DNA of 64,000 bases from NCBI GenBank assembly GCA_014896295.1, contig JADBKR010000003.1, positions 175,515-239,514 on the forward strand, read 5' to 3'. This DNA is from Limnochordaceae bacterium (lineage in GTDB: Bacteria > Bacillota > Limnochordia > Limnochordales > Geochordaceae). The position numbers and the translations under genes are program-made. The stretch's first letter is position 1; the number at the start of each line of letters is the position of its first letter. This document shows positions 8,647-16,975 of this stretch, piece after piece. Under the pieces are notes generated by a model. That model was not told the origin of the DNA. It did no database searches and saw only the letters and a program-made list of their open reading frames with translations.

Positions 8647-9972
8647 ATGGCGTTTCCCTTTCCACTCACGGTCAACCCTGCCGGCCACCTGGTCATCGGC
8701 GGCGTGGATGCCCTGGAGCTGGCCGAGCAGTTCGGTACCCCGCTTTACGTGGTGGACGAGCAGGTGGTGCGAGACCGCTGCCGGCGGTACCGGGAGGCTC
8801 TGGAGCCGGTCGGAGGACTGGCGGTCTACGCCGCCAAAGCCTTCTGGACGGGCGGGATGGCCCAGGTCGTTCGCTCGGAGGGGCTCGGCGCCGACGTCTC
8901 CTCCGAGGCAGAGTGGCGGCTGGCGATGCTGGCCGGCCTGGACGCCTCCCGGCTGGTGCTTCACGGCAACAACAAGAGCCCGGCGGAACTGCGGCTCGCC
9001 GCCGAGGGCGGCGTCGGCCGCATCGTCGTGGACAGCCTGTGGGAGCTCGACGAACTGGAACGCGTCGCCGCCTCCTCCGGGGCCCGCAAGGTGCCCGTCT
9101 TGCTGCGGCTGCTCCCCGACATCCGGGCGGGCGCGCACGGGTCGATCCAGACGGGGCACCGGCACTCCAAGTTCGGCATCCCGATCGAGGGCGGGCAGGC
9201 CCGGGAGGCCGTGCGGCGCTGTTTGGCGAGCGCGCGTCTCGACCTGCGAGGCTACCACGTGCACATCGGGTCGCAGATCCTCTCCCTCGAGCCGTACCGG
9301 CAGGCGGCCCGGGTCGTAGCCGGTTTCGCCATCGAGATGGCCCGCCAGCTCGACGCCCCCTGTTACGAGGTCGACATGGGCGGAGGCCTGGGGGTGCGCT
9401 ACGTCGCCGGCGACGAGCCTCCCGCCATCGAAGATCTGATCGAGGCCCTGGCCGAAACGCTCGAAGGGGCCTTCACGGCGGCCGGGATGGAGATGCCGCT
9501 TCTCATCGTGGAACCGGGCCGTTCCATCATCGCGGAGGCCGGCATCACCCTCTACCGGGTCGGTGCCATCAAGCGACTCGCCGGCGGAGAGATCGTCTGC
9601 GCCGTGGACGGGGGCATGAGCGACAATCCCCGGGTGGCGCTCTACCAGGCCCGGTACACGGCCGTGCTGGCCAGGGACCCCTACGGCACGCCGGCGGAAG
9701 CGGTGGAGATCGCCGGCAGGCTGTGCGAGTCCGGGGACGTGCTGGTAGACAAGGCCTCGCTGCCGGAAGTCCGGCCGGGCGACGTCGTGGCCCTGTTGAC
9801 CACCGGTGCCTATCACCACTCGATGGCCTCCAATTACAACGGGCTGCCCAAGCCGGCGGTGGTAACCGTGCGGGAAGGCCAGGCGCGCCTTTGGGTGCGG
9901 CGGGAGCGTTTCGAGGACCAGTACGCCTGCGACGCGCTGGTCCAGGCGCTCGGGGCCAACCGGAGTCTATAA
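8647..9972 (+). CDS. lysA: Diaminopimelate decarboxylase
   Basis: A 441-residue PLP-dependent fold-III decarboxylase that converts meso-diaminopimelate to lysine. The PLP lysine is K64 in YAAKAFW; other hallmarks are HIGSQI, the glycine-rich MGGGLGVRY, EPGRSIIAEAG, the catalytic CE in GRLCESGD, and the C-terminal SMASNYNG. ATG 8647 is preceded by a GGGGGTAGGA tract. The neighbours are spoVAF upstream and an M50 protease downstream. A weak hairpin at about 8534-8560 may separate it from spoVAF. Confidence 0.96.
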   Translation: MAFPFPLTVNPAGHLVIGGVDALELAEQFGTPLYVVDEQVVRDRCRRYREALEPVGGLAVYAAKAFWTGGMAQVVRSEGLGADVSSEAEWRLAMLAGLDASRLVLHGNNKSPAELRLAAEGGVGRIVVDSLWELDELERVAASSGARKVPVLLRLLPDIRAGAHGSIQTGHRHSKFGIPIEGGQAREAVRRCLASARLDLRGYHVHIGSQILSLEPYRQAARVVAGFAIEMARQLDAPCYEVDMGGGLGVRYVAGDEPPAIEDLIEALAETLEGAFTAAGMEMPLLIVEPGRSIIAEAGITLYRVGAIKRLAGGEIVCAVDGGMSDNPRVALYQARYTAVLARDPYGTPAEAVEIAGRLCESGDVLVDKASLPEVRPGDVVALLTTGAYHHSMASNYNGLPKPAVVTVREGQARLWVRRERFEDQYACDALVQALGANRSL

Positions 9973-10018
9973 TGGGGTGGCACGCCGGGCGCGTGTCCTT
10001 GATGGGGTGAGAACGAAG

Positions 10019-10669
10019 GTGCTGGGATTCGGCCACTGGACGATCGAGACCCTGATCTTGTGGACCCTGGCCATCTTACCGGCCATCGTCCTTCACGAGT
10101 TCGCCCACGCGCTGGTGGCGTATCGCCTGGGCGATCCCACGCCGCGTTATGAAGGAAGGCTCACCCTCAACCCTCTGGCCCACCTCGACCCCATCGGAGC
10201 GCTCATGCTGTTCCTCTTCCGATTCGGGTGGGCCAAGCCCGTGGGCGTCAACCCGTCTTACTTTCACAACCCGCGCCGCGGCATGATGTGGGTGGCGCTG
10301 GCGGGGCCGCTCGCCAACGTGACGGTGGCCTGGGTGAGCAACCTGCTCCTGCGCTTGCTCCAGGCGCTCGATCCGCTCGCCGTCGACCCGTCCTGGTGGG
10401 GCATCTTGCGCGGGATCGCGCTCTTGTTGCAGTTCAGCGTGGAGATCAACCTCTGGCTGGCCGCCTTCAACCTGATCCCCGTCCCGCCGCTGGACGGTTC
10501 CCGTATCCTCTCCGGGCTGGTGTCGAGCCGCCAGGCCGTCGCCATCGCCCGGATGGAGGCGTACGGCCCGCTGGTGCTGGTGCTGCTCATCATGAGCGGG
10601 GTTTCTCAGGTGCTCCTGAGCCCGGTGTACCAGGTGCTGGCGATGCTCATCGGCGCCGGGAGGGTATGA
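10019..10669 (+). CDS. Site-2 (M50) family intramembrane metalloprotease
   Basis: A roughly 216-residue multi-pass membrane protein of the YwhC/M50 group. It shows the zinc-binding HEFAH motif early in the protein, the GRLTLNPLAHLDPIG block, and the second active-site element NLIPVPPLDGSRI (about residue 155), which supplies the third ligand. The start is uncertain: GTG 10019 has GGGGTGAG at 10004-10011, while GTG 9977 and 10007 in the same frame are also possible. Its stop overlaps the scpA start (ATGA), so it is probably cotranslated with the segregation genes. Confidence 0.88.
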   Translation: MLGFGHWTIETLILWTLAILPAIVLHEFAHALVAYRLGDPTPRYEGRLTLNPLAHLDPIGALMLFLFRFGWAKPVGVNPSYFHNPRRGMMWVALAGPLANVTVAWVSNLLLRLLQALDPLAVDPSWWGILRGIALLLQFSVEINLWLAAFNLIPVPPLDGSRILSGLVSSRQAVAIARMEAYGPLVLVLLIMSGVSQVLLSPVYQVLAMLIGAGRV

Positions 10670-11454
10670 GGGCCTTGGAAGAGACCGGCGCGCCGGCCCA
10701 CCTGGCGGACCTGCTGGAGGCCCTCCAGAGCGGGCGGCAGGACCCCATGGCGCTGCAGCTGGACGACCTCGTGCAGCAGACCATCCGGGAGCTCGGCCCC
10801 GTGCCGGAAGACTTCCAGCAACAGGAGCGCTGGCTCAACCGGGCCGCAGACGCGTTGCGGGTGCTCTCGGAGATGGTGCTGGTCAAGGCCCGCCTGGTGG
10901 CACCTTCCCCCGTCGCTCCGGCAGAGGCGGCCGTCACCGAGGCCCCCACGCCTGCCCTGTCGCCGGCGGAGGACGAAGACGAGGCGGGCCCCGATCCTTC
11001 GACCGAACTGGAAGCCCAGGCGGAGCTCTACCGGCGCTTCCGAGAGGCGGCCGTCTTGCTCGAGGAGCAGGCGGACGCCTGGAGCCGCCACCAGCCCCGA
11101 CCGGCTCCGTCCGAACTCATCCGGACCATCGAGTCGTGGATGCAGTCCTGGCCCGAGGCCATGCCTCACGTGGGTGCAGACGCGCTGGCGGGCGCGCTGG
11201 TACGGGTACTCGGGCGGCAGGCCATGGCCGAGCGTGCCCGGGGCGCTCCCGCGCCCAGCCTGGACTGGCCGCGTCTGTTCGGGCGGGTGAGGAGCATGCT
11301 GGGCCATGACCCGGTGGACATGGAAAACCTCTTGACCCGGGCCGGGGATCGGGGGGAGGTCATCGGGCTGTTCCTGGCGGTGCTGGAGCTGGTCAAGGTG
11401 GGCGAGGTCTGGCTGCAGCAGCAGGACGGGCGGATATGGATTCGGAAGCGCTGA
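10666..11454 (+). CDS. scpA: Segregation and condensation protein A (ScpA/kleisin)
   Basis: A 262-residue ScpA-type kleisin that bridges the SMC head domains. The N-terminal region contains ALQLDDLVQQTIRELG and the C-terminus a winged-helix-like part (FLAVLELVKVGEVWLQQ, typical of ScpA). The central Pro/Glu/Asp-rich linker is long and acidic. It starts in an ATGA overlap with the protease gene and ends after the start of scpB, the standard coupling of the pair. Confidence 0.88.
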   Translation: MRALEETGAPAHLADLLEALQSGRQDPMALQLDDLVQQTIRELGPVPEDFQQQERWLNRAADALRVLSEMVLVKARLVAPSPVAPAEAAVTEAPTPALSPAEDEDEAGPDPSTELEAQAELYRRFREAAVLLEEQADAWSRHQPRPAPSELIRTIESWMQSWPEAMPHVGADALAGALVRVLGRQAMAERARGAPAPSLDWPRLFGRVRSMLGHDPVDMENLLTRAGDRGEVIGLFLAVLELVKVGEVWLQQQDGRIWIRKR

Positions 11455-12061
11455 CGGCCGGCCCGCCGCTCGATTCGCTGGAAGCCGCCTGCGAGGCCGC
11501 GCTTTTCTCGGTGGCCCGGCCCCTTACCCTCGCGGAACTCGCGCGTGCGCTGGAGGTGGACGAGCCGGGGCCCGCAGGGCCGTCGAGGGGCTGCGGGATC
11601 ACCTCGACCGGTGCGGGCACGGCGTCCAGGTGGCGGAGGTGGCGGGGGGCTACCAGCTCGTGAGCCGGGCCCGCTTTTTCGGCGTAGTGCGGCGGGCGGC
11701 CGGTGGCGTCCGCCGTCCCGTGCTCTCCAAAGCCGCCATCGAGACGCTGGCCATCGTTGCGTACCGTCAACCCGTATCGCGGGCCGACATCGAGCACCTT
11801 CGGGGCGTCAACTGCGAGGGGCCCCTCGGTACGCTCCTCGAGCGAGGCCTCATCGAGGTGGCTTACCGGGGCGACGGCCCGGGTCGGCCCGTCTACTACC
11901 GGACGACGCGCCGCTTTCTGGAGATGTTCGGGCTTGCCTCCCTGGAGAACCTTCCTCCCCTGGACGGGCCGGGGGCACCCGCTGGCATGGCGGGAGCACC
12001 TGCGGCTCAAACTACGGAAGGTCACCACGGGAGGGGGAAACAGGCGGATGGAGTCCCCTGA
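11436..12061 (+). CDS. scpB: Segregation and condensation protein B (frame interrupted once)
   Basis: ScpB is the winged-helix partner of ScpA in the SMC complex. The frame from ATG 11436 encodes the N-terminal winged helix (LEAACEAALFSVARPLTLAEL) to about 11570. Homology continues in another frame as RRAVEGLRDHLDRCG, VQVAEVAGGYQLVSR, LSKAAIETLAIVAYRQPVSR and the second winged helix to 12061. The switch is within GCCGGGGCCC at 11564-11573 and corresponds to one missing base. The gene overlaps scpA by 19 bases and ytfJ by 14. It is probably an assembly indel; a real null allele would be expected to harm chromosome segregation. Confidence 0.85.
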
Positions 12062-12626
12062 AGGCGGCCAGCCTTCGGCCTCCGAGTCCAGCCGAGGGCG
12101 GCATCCCATCGACGAGCTGATGCACACCGCCATGGACAGCCTCAAGTCCATGGTGGACGTCAACACGATCCTGGGCGTACCGGTCGAGGCGCCGGACGGC
12201 ACGGTGATCATCCCCGTCTCCCGAGTGAGCTTCGGCTTCGTAGCCGGCGGCTCCGAGTTCGAGATCGCCGACGGCAGTCGCACGGGCTTTCCCTTCGGGG
12301 GTGGGAGCGGAGCAGGGGTGAGCCTCAGCCCCGTTGCCTTCCTCGTGGTGGGGAAGGGCCAGGTACGGCTCTTGCCGGTATCCGAACGGGCCATTTACGA
12401 TCGGCTCCTCGACCTGGCGCCGCGGCTGTTCGACCAGATCCAGAGGTGGACCGGCCAGCCGGCCGCGGTCGACGGCCAGTCGGCGCTGCGGGAAGAGCCG
12501 AAGCAGGCCGTGCGGGAAGGGAGCGACACCGGCAGCGCGATCGGCCGTCACGGCTCGAGCGCCGGGAGGCAGGAGGACCACCAGGATCAGGGGCAAGGGA
12601 GACGGTTGTCCATCGAGTTCGAATGA
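12048..12626 (+). CDS. ytfJ: Spore protein YtfJ (GerW family)
   Basis: A 192-residue protein of the YtfJ/GerW family, found in the forespore of Bacillus. The conserved core is present: MDSLKSMVDVNTILGVPVEAPDGTVIIPVSRVSFGFVAGG, followed by the glycine-rich FGGGSGAGVSLSPVAFLVV, split here into known sub-blocks. The C-terminal 50 residues are hydrophilic and atypical. ATG 12048 follows GGGAGGGGG at about 12030-12038. It overlaps the scpB 3' end, so it is cotranscribed with scpA-scpB. Confidence 0.9.
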   Translation: MESPEGGQPSASESSRGRHPIDELMHTAMDSLKSMVDVNTILGVPVEAPDGTVIIPVSRVSFGFVAGGSEFEIADGSRTGFPFGGGSGAGVSLSPVAFLVVGKGQVRLLPVSERAIYDRLLDLAPRLFDQIQRWTGQPAAVDGQSALREEPKQAVREGSDTGSAIGRHGSSAGRQEDHQDQGQGRRLSIEFE

Positions 12627-12641
12627 AGCGCCTCGAATGAT

Positions 12642-12670
12642 TTGCCCTGCCGGGGGCGGCCTGGTATATT
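12642..12670 (+). promoter_or_regulatory. Promoter for the K+ transporter gene
   Basis: TTGCCC at 12642-12647 and TATATT at 12665-12670 lie 17 bases apart, with TGG just before the -10. Predicted transcription would start near 12677, which argues that the ATG at 12698 and not the GTG at 12677 starts the following gene. Confidence 0.65.
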
Positions 12671-12697
12671 CGTGCTGTGCTGGGCAAAGAGACACCG

Positions 12698-14083
12698 ATG
12701 GATACTCGCCAGGCCGTCCCTCGACCGTATACGAGCCCGTGGTCTCGCCTTCGGCACGCCCTGGGGCAGATGAGCCCCGGCCGGCTCCTGGTGGTGGGTT
12801 ACGCCAGCCTCGCCCTGACCGGGGCGCTCTTGCTGATGCTGCCCGTCGCCGTGACCACGCCTGGGCGCCTGACTTTCACCGAGGCCATGTTCACCTCCAC
12901 GTCGGCCGTCTGCGTCACCGGGTTGGCCGTCATTCCCATCGGGCAACGGCTCTCGTTGTTCGGGCAGCTGGTCGTGCTGGTGCTCATGCAGGTCGGCGGC
13001 ATGGGCGTGATGACCGTCTCGACGCTGTTCATGGTACTGCTGGGGCGACGCATCAGCTTGCGGGGCCGGTTGCTCGTCCAGGAGGAGATCCATCAAGACT
13101 ACCTGACGGGCCTCGTGCGGTTGGTGCGCATGGTAGCCGGGGTCACCCTCTTCGTCGAGGGCCTGGGGGCCACCTTGCTGTTCCTGGCCTGGCTCCCGCT
13201 GCTGGGGCCGGGGAAGTCCGCTTATTTCGCAGTGTTCCACTCGGTCTCCGCTTTCAACAACGCAGGGCTCGACCTCTGGGGGACGAGCCTGCGGGGTTTC
13301 GTCACCGATCCTCTCGTGGTGCTGACGGTGGCGGGCCTGCTGATGGTGGGCGGCATCGGCTTTTCGGTCATCGCCGACGTCTCGTCGTGGCGCCCGGGGC
13401 GCCGGCTGCAGCTGCACAGCCGCGTCGCCCTCACGATGGCAGGGGTGCTGATCGCCTCCGGCTTCCTGTTCGTGCTGGCCGTCGAGTGGCACAACCCCCG
13501 TACCCTGGGAGCCTTACCGTGGTGGTACCGCCCCATGGCGGCTTTCTTCACGGCCGTGACGCCCCGTACGGCCGGGTTCGACGTAGTGCCGACCGGGGAG
13601 CTACGAGCGGCGACGCTGCTTTTCATGCTGCCGCTGATGTTCATCGGGGTCTCTCCGGGTTCCACGGGCGGCGGCATCAAGACCACGACGGCGGCCGTGG
13701 TGGGCTCGGCGGTGCTGTCGGCTTTGAGCGGCCGGGAGGATCTGATCCTCTTCAACCGGCGGGTGCCCCGGGATACCCTTTACCGGGCTGTCAGCCTCGT
13801 CATCCTGGCGGGGTCGTGGTGTGGCCTGGCGGCGGTCGCCATCCTCGTGATGGAGTCGATGGAGCCGCTGTCGGTGCTGTTCGAGGTGGTCTCCGCTTTC
13901 GGGACCGTGGGCCTCAGCACGGGCATCACGCCGGACCTCTCCACGCCGTCGCGCTGGGTCATCATCGCCACCATGCTCATGGGCAGGGTCGGCCCGGTGA
14001 CGGTGGCGATGGCGCTGGCCCGCCGGTCGCTGGCCAGCACCGGGTTGTGGCGATACCCTGAGGAACGGGTCAGCCTGGGCTGA
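12698..14083 (+). CDS. ktrB: TrkH/KtrB-family potassium transporter subunit
   Basis: A 461-residue membrane protein with four membrane-pore-membrane repeats of the Trk/Ktr superfamily. The four selectivity-filter loops are visible: STSAVCVTGL, SVSAFNNAGLD, AVTPRTAGFD and VSAFGTVGLSTG. The STGGGIKTTT segment before the third long helix is typical of KtrB. It moves K+ (or Na+/K+) across the cytoplasmic membrane and usually works with a cytoplasmic RCK subunit (KtrA), not seen in this window. ATG 12698 is chosen from the promoter position; an upstream GTG at 12677 would add 7 residues. Confidence 0.9.
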   Translation: MDTRQAVPRPYTSPWSRLRHALGQMSPGRLLVVGYASLALTGALLLMLPVAVTTPGRLTFTEAMFTSTSAVCVTGLAVIPIGQRLSLFGQLVVLVLMQVGGMGVMTVSTLFMVLLGRRISLRGRLLVQEEIHQDYLTGLVRLVRMVAGVTLFVEGLGATLLFLAWLPLLGPGKSAYFAVFHSVSAFNNAGLDLWGTSLRGFVTDPLVVLTVAGLLMVGGIGFSVIADVSSWRPGRRLQLHSRVALTMAGVLIASGFLFVLAVEWHNPRTLGALPWWYRPMAAFFTAVTPRTAGFDVVPTGELRAATLLFMLPLMFIGVSPGSTGGGIKTTTAAVVGSAVLSALSGREDLILFNRRVPRDTLYRAVSLVILAGSWCGLAAVAILVMESMEPLSVLFEVVSAFGTVGLSTGITPDLSTPSRWVIIATMLMGRVGPVTVAMALARRSLASTGLWRYPEERVSLG

Positions 14084-14111
14084 GGGAGGCCCGGCAGCCG
14101 GGAACGACGTC

Positions 14112-14885
14112 ATGGCTGGCAAGCCGGTGCGCCTGCACAAGTACCTGGCGATGGCCGGGGTGGCCTCCCGGCGGGCCGCAGAAGCGCTCATCCGCCAGGG
14201 GCGGGTGAGCGTCAACGGAGAGGTCGTCACGGCCATGGGGTGGGCCGTCGACCCCGACCGCGACCGCGTGGCGCTCGACGGCCGAGAGGTCCGGCCGCTT
14301 CCGCCGGGCCGGCTCGTCTACATCGTCCTGCACAAGCCCCGGGGCGTCGTGAGCAGCGCGCGCGACGAGCGGGGCCGGGTGACGGTCGTAGATTGGGTCC
14401 TTGCCCGGGGAGGCCCGCCCGTCCGGTTGTTTCCCGTCGGGAGGCTCGATTTCGACTCCGAGGGGCTGGTGCTGCTCACCAACGACGGGCCCCTGGCCCA
14501 CGGCCTGCTGCATCCCTCCCATCACGTGCCGCGCACGTACCGGGTGCTGGTGCAGGGGGCCGTCGACCCTCCGGCCGTCGAGGCGCTGGAGCGCGGAGTG
14601 CGCCTGGAAGACGGCCTGACGCTGCCCGCTCGGGTGATGGTGCGAAGCAGAGGGCGCGCCGGAAGTCTCCTGGACATCACCCTGTACGAGGGACGGAAGC
14701 GCCAGGTGCGACGGATGTGCGAGGCCGTGGGGCACCCTGTGCTGCGCCTGGTGCGGCTCTCCTTGGGCCCGGTGCGGCTCGGCCGGCTGGCCCCTGGCCA
14801 GTGGCGATACCTCTCCGGAGAAGAGCTCTCGGCGCTGCGCAGGGCGGCTCGCCTGCCGGACGTCCAGCAGGGCGGCCGTCGGTAG
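14112..14885 (+). CDS. rluB: 23S rRNA pseudouridine synthase, RluB/RsuA family
   Basis: A 257-residue protein with an N-terminal S4 RNA-binding domain (LHKYLAMAGVASRRAAEALI, residues 8-28, then VNGE) and a pseudouridine synthase domain with the GRLDFDSEGL motif carrying catalytic D113. The GRKRQVRRMCEAVGHPV block is near the C-terminus. It should modify a uridine in 23S rRNA (position 2605 in E. coli RluB). The position after spore and segregation genes is common in Firmicutes. Confidence 0.92.
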   Translation: MAGKPVRLHKYLAMAGVASRRAAEALIRQGRVSVNGEVVTAMGWAVDPDRDRVALDGREVRPLPPGRLVYIVLHKPRGVVSSARDERGRVTVVDWVLARGGPPVRLFPVGRLDFDSEGLVLLTNDGPLAHGLLHPSHHVPRTYRVLVQGAVDPPAVEALERGVRLEDGLTLPARVMVRSRGRAGSLLDITLYEGRKRQVRRMCEAVGHPVLRLVRLSLGPVRLGRLAPGQWRYLSGEELSALRRAARLPDVQQGGRR

Positions 14886-15073
14886 TCGCACGCCAGGCAG
14901 GGGCCGGGCCTTTACAAGGTGAGAGGGGCCATGCTAGGATTCGGGGCAACAGGCAGGACGGTAGGACGGCAGGCAGGTATGCCCTTCATTCCCCGATCTC
15001 TGGACCGGGCTCACGGGCGGGTGACGCCTCGCGGGCGGGCCGCGCCGGATGGCGCCGCCGGGGGGCAGGGCCG

Positions 15074-15529
15074 GTGAGCGAAAGCCGTGAGGTGGCCCGG
15101 GCTGCCCTCTGGATGGCTACCACCCAGGCCCACGCCGACGAGGACCGTCTCCGGGAGCGCCTGGCGGCTCAGGGCATCCGCGCCGCCGCCGTGGACTTCG
15201 GGGGACCTTTCGCCCAGGCGGTGCTTCAGGTCGTCGAACGGGCCGTCGTGGCCGCCAAGCGCGAGGGGCTCATCCGGCCGCTGCACGCCGAAGAGGGCGC
15301 CGTGGCGGGAGCCGCTCACGAGGCCATGATGGGATTGGCGCTCAAGGCCACCGGGCTCAACGTGGGGGGCAAGCTGGGGGTAGCCCGGCGAGGGGAGCAC
15401 CTGGTGGTCGCCGTCTTTTGCAGCGTGGGTCTCGGCCATCTGGACGACATGGCGGTGGCGCTGGGGCATCGCGCGCTGTGGGCGGCGGCAACACCCGCTC
15501 AGCAGCAGGAGGGGCGGGCTTCGTCGTGA
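15074..15529 (+). CDS. HutP-family RNA-binding protein
   Basis: A 151-residue protein resembling HutP, the antiterminator that binds RNA together with histidine and Mg2+ in Bacillus. The shared pattern includes AAKREGLIRP, a following E/H-rich helix (EEGAVAGAAHEAMMGL), GLNVGGKLGVAR, and the C-terminal AVFCSVGLGHLDDMAVALGH. No hut gene is nearby; the gene is instead the first of an aromatic amino-acid operon and overlaps aroH by a GTGA, so a role in regulating that operon is a reasonable guess. Start GTG 15074 follows GGGGGGCAGGG. Confidence 0.72.
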   Translation: MSESREVARAALWMATTQAHADEDRLRERLAAQGIRAAAVDFGGPFAQAVLQVVERAVVAAKREGLIRPLHAEEGAVAGAAHEAMMGLALKATGLNVGGKLGVARRGEHLVVAVFCSVGLGHLDDMAVALGHRALWAAATPAQQQEGRASS

Positions 15530-15936
15530 GCCGCCGCCTGCGGGCGATCCGGGGGGCCATTCAAGTGGAGGGCAACACGGCCCGGGCGATCGAAGAGGGT
15601 GCCCGGAGGCTGGCCGAAAACATCGCCCGTGAAAACGGCCTGACCCCCGACGACGTGGTGAGCGCCTTCTTCACCGCCACGCCCGACCTGGACGCGCAGT
15701 TTCCGGCCGCCGGTGCGCGCCAGGCGGGGTGGAGCGGCGTGGCGCTGTTGTGCGCCCAGGAGATGGCAGTGCCCGGAGCGTTGCCGCGCTGCGTGCGGGT
15801 GCTGGTACACGCCTACGTCGACGAGGAGCGTCCCGTCCGCCACGTCTACCTCGAAGGTGCTCGGGTACTGCGCCCGGACTGGGCGCGACCGGATGGCTAC
15901 GATGCCGTGAGCGACGGGGGGCAGGAAGGCCTGTGA
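15526..15936 (+). CDS. aroH: Chorismate mutase, AroH class
   Basis: A 136-residue monofunctional chorismate mutase of the Bacillus AroH trimer type, converting chorismate to prephenate. Diagnostic stretches are RAIRGAIQVEGNTARAIEE (with the catalytic R), DDVVSAFFTATPDLDAQFPA and the RVLVHAYVDE C-terminal strand. GTG 15526 overlaps the HutP-like stop; the stop overlaps the aroF start (GTGA). The last 12 residues extend beyond the usual end. Confidence 0.94.
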   Translation: MSRRLRAIRGAIQVEGNTARAIEEGARRLAENIARENGLTPDDVVSAFFTATPDLDAQFPAAGARQAGWSGVALLCAQEMAVPGALPRCVRVLVHAYVDEERPVRHVYLEGARVLRPDWARPDGYDAVSDGGQEGL

Positions 15937-16961
15937 TCATCGTGCTGCGACCGGACGCGACGGCCGACCAGCTGGAGGCCATCGTGGACAAGCTCCACAC
16001 GCTGGGTTTCAAGACCCACATCTCCCGAGGTACCGAACGCACCATCGTGGGCGTCATCGGGGACCGGCGGCCCGAGCACGTCTCCCAGATCGAGGCGATG
16101 GCCGGCGTCGAGCGGGTCGTGCCGATCCTGCGCCCCTTCAAGCTGGCCGCCAGGGAGTTCCAGCCGTACGCCACGCAGGTGCGGGTGGGCGTCGACGGCG
16201 TGACCCCGGCCGTCATCGGGGGGCCTCGGGTCGTGGTCATCGCCGGCCCCTGCGCGATCGAGAGCGAAGAGCAGCTCGACCAGGTGGCCCGGGAGGTCCA
16301 GGCGGCGGGGGCCTCCATCCTGCGGGGCGGGGCCTACAAGCCCAGGACCTCCCCGTACAGCTTCCAGGGCCTGGCCGAGGCCGGGCTCGAGATACTGGCG
16401 GAGGTGCGCCGCCGGCTCTCCATCCCGGTTGTCACGGAGGTGCTCAACCCTAAAGACGTGGACCAGGTGGCCGAGCACGCCGACATGCTCCAGATCGGGG
16501 CCCGCAACATGCAAAACTTCGCCCTCCTCAAAGAGGTCGGCCGCTGCGGGCGCCCGGTGCTGCTCAAGCGGGGCATGGCTGCCACCATCGAGGAGTGGCT
16601 CATGGCGGCCGAGTACGTGCTTTCCTCGGGCAATTCCCAGGTGGTGCTGTGCGAGCGGGGGATCCGCACCTTCGAGACGGCCACCCGCAACACCCTGGAC
16701 CTGAGCGCCGTGGCGGTGGTCCACGAGCTGAGCCACTTGCCGGTCATCGTGGATCCGAGCCACGGCACCGGGCGTTCGGCGTACGTGGTGCCCATGGCGC
16801 GGGCGGGTGTGGCCGCGGGAGCGGACGGGGTGATGGTGGAGGTGCACCCGGCCCCCGAGAGGGCCCTGTCGGACGGCGCTCAATCCCTGACGCTGGACGC
16901 TTTCCGGAGCATGATGGCGGAGCTCGCACCCATCGCCGGCGCCATCGGGCGCACGCTTTGA
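15933..16961 (+). CDS. aroF: 3-deoxy-7-phosphoheptulonate (DAHP) synthase, AroF/AroG type Ib
   Basis: A 342-residue DAHP synthase catalysing the first step of the shikimate pathway. It has an N-terminal ferredoxin-like regulatory domain (residues 1-65) and a TIM barrel with AGPCAIES, LRGGAYKPRTSPYSFQG, QIGARNMQNF, LLKRGM and VDPSHGTG. This is the KDO8P-synthase-like class Ib found in Firmicutes and Thermotoga, in which the N-terminal domain senses Tyr/Phe. GTG 15933 overlaps the aroH stop. Confidence 0.95.
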   Translation: MIIVLRPDATADQLEAIVDKLHTLGFKTHISRGTERTIVGVIGDRRPEHVSQIEAMAGVERVVPILRPFKLAAREFQPYATQVRVGVDGVTPAVIGGPRVVVIAGPCAIESEEQLDQVAREVQAAGASILRGGAYKPRTSPYSFQGLAEAGLEILAEVRRRLSIPVVTEVLNPKDVDQVAEHADMLQIGARNMQNFALLKEVGRCGRPVLLKRGMAATIEEWLMAAEYVLSSGNSQVVLCERGIRTFETATRNTLDLSAVAVVHELSHLPVIVDPSHGTGRSAYVVPMARAGVAAGADGVMVEVHPAPERALSDGAQSLTLDAFRSMMAELAPIAGAIGRTL

Positions 16962-16975
16962 GGCGGTGGCGGGCG

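Noticed and set aside
6677..8665. A 662-codon minus-strand frame over spoVAF
   Set aside because: It lies opposite a clear SpoVAF gene and has the Gln/His/Arg-rich composition of antisense shadows.
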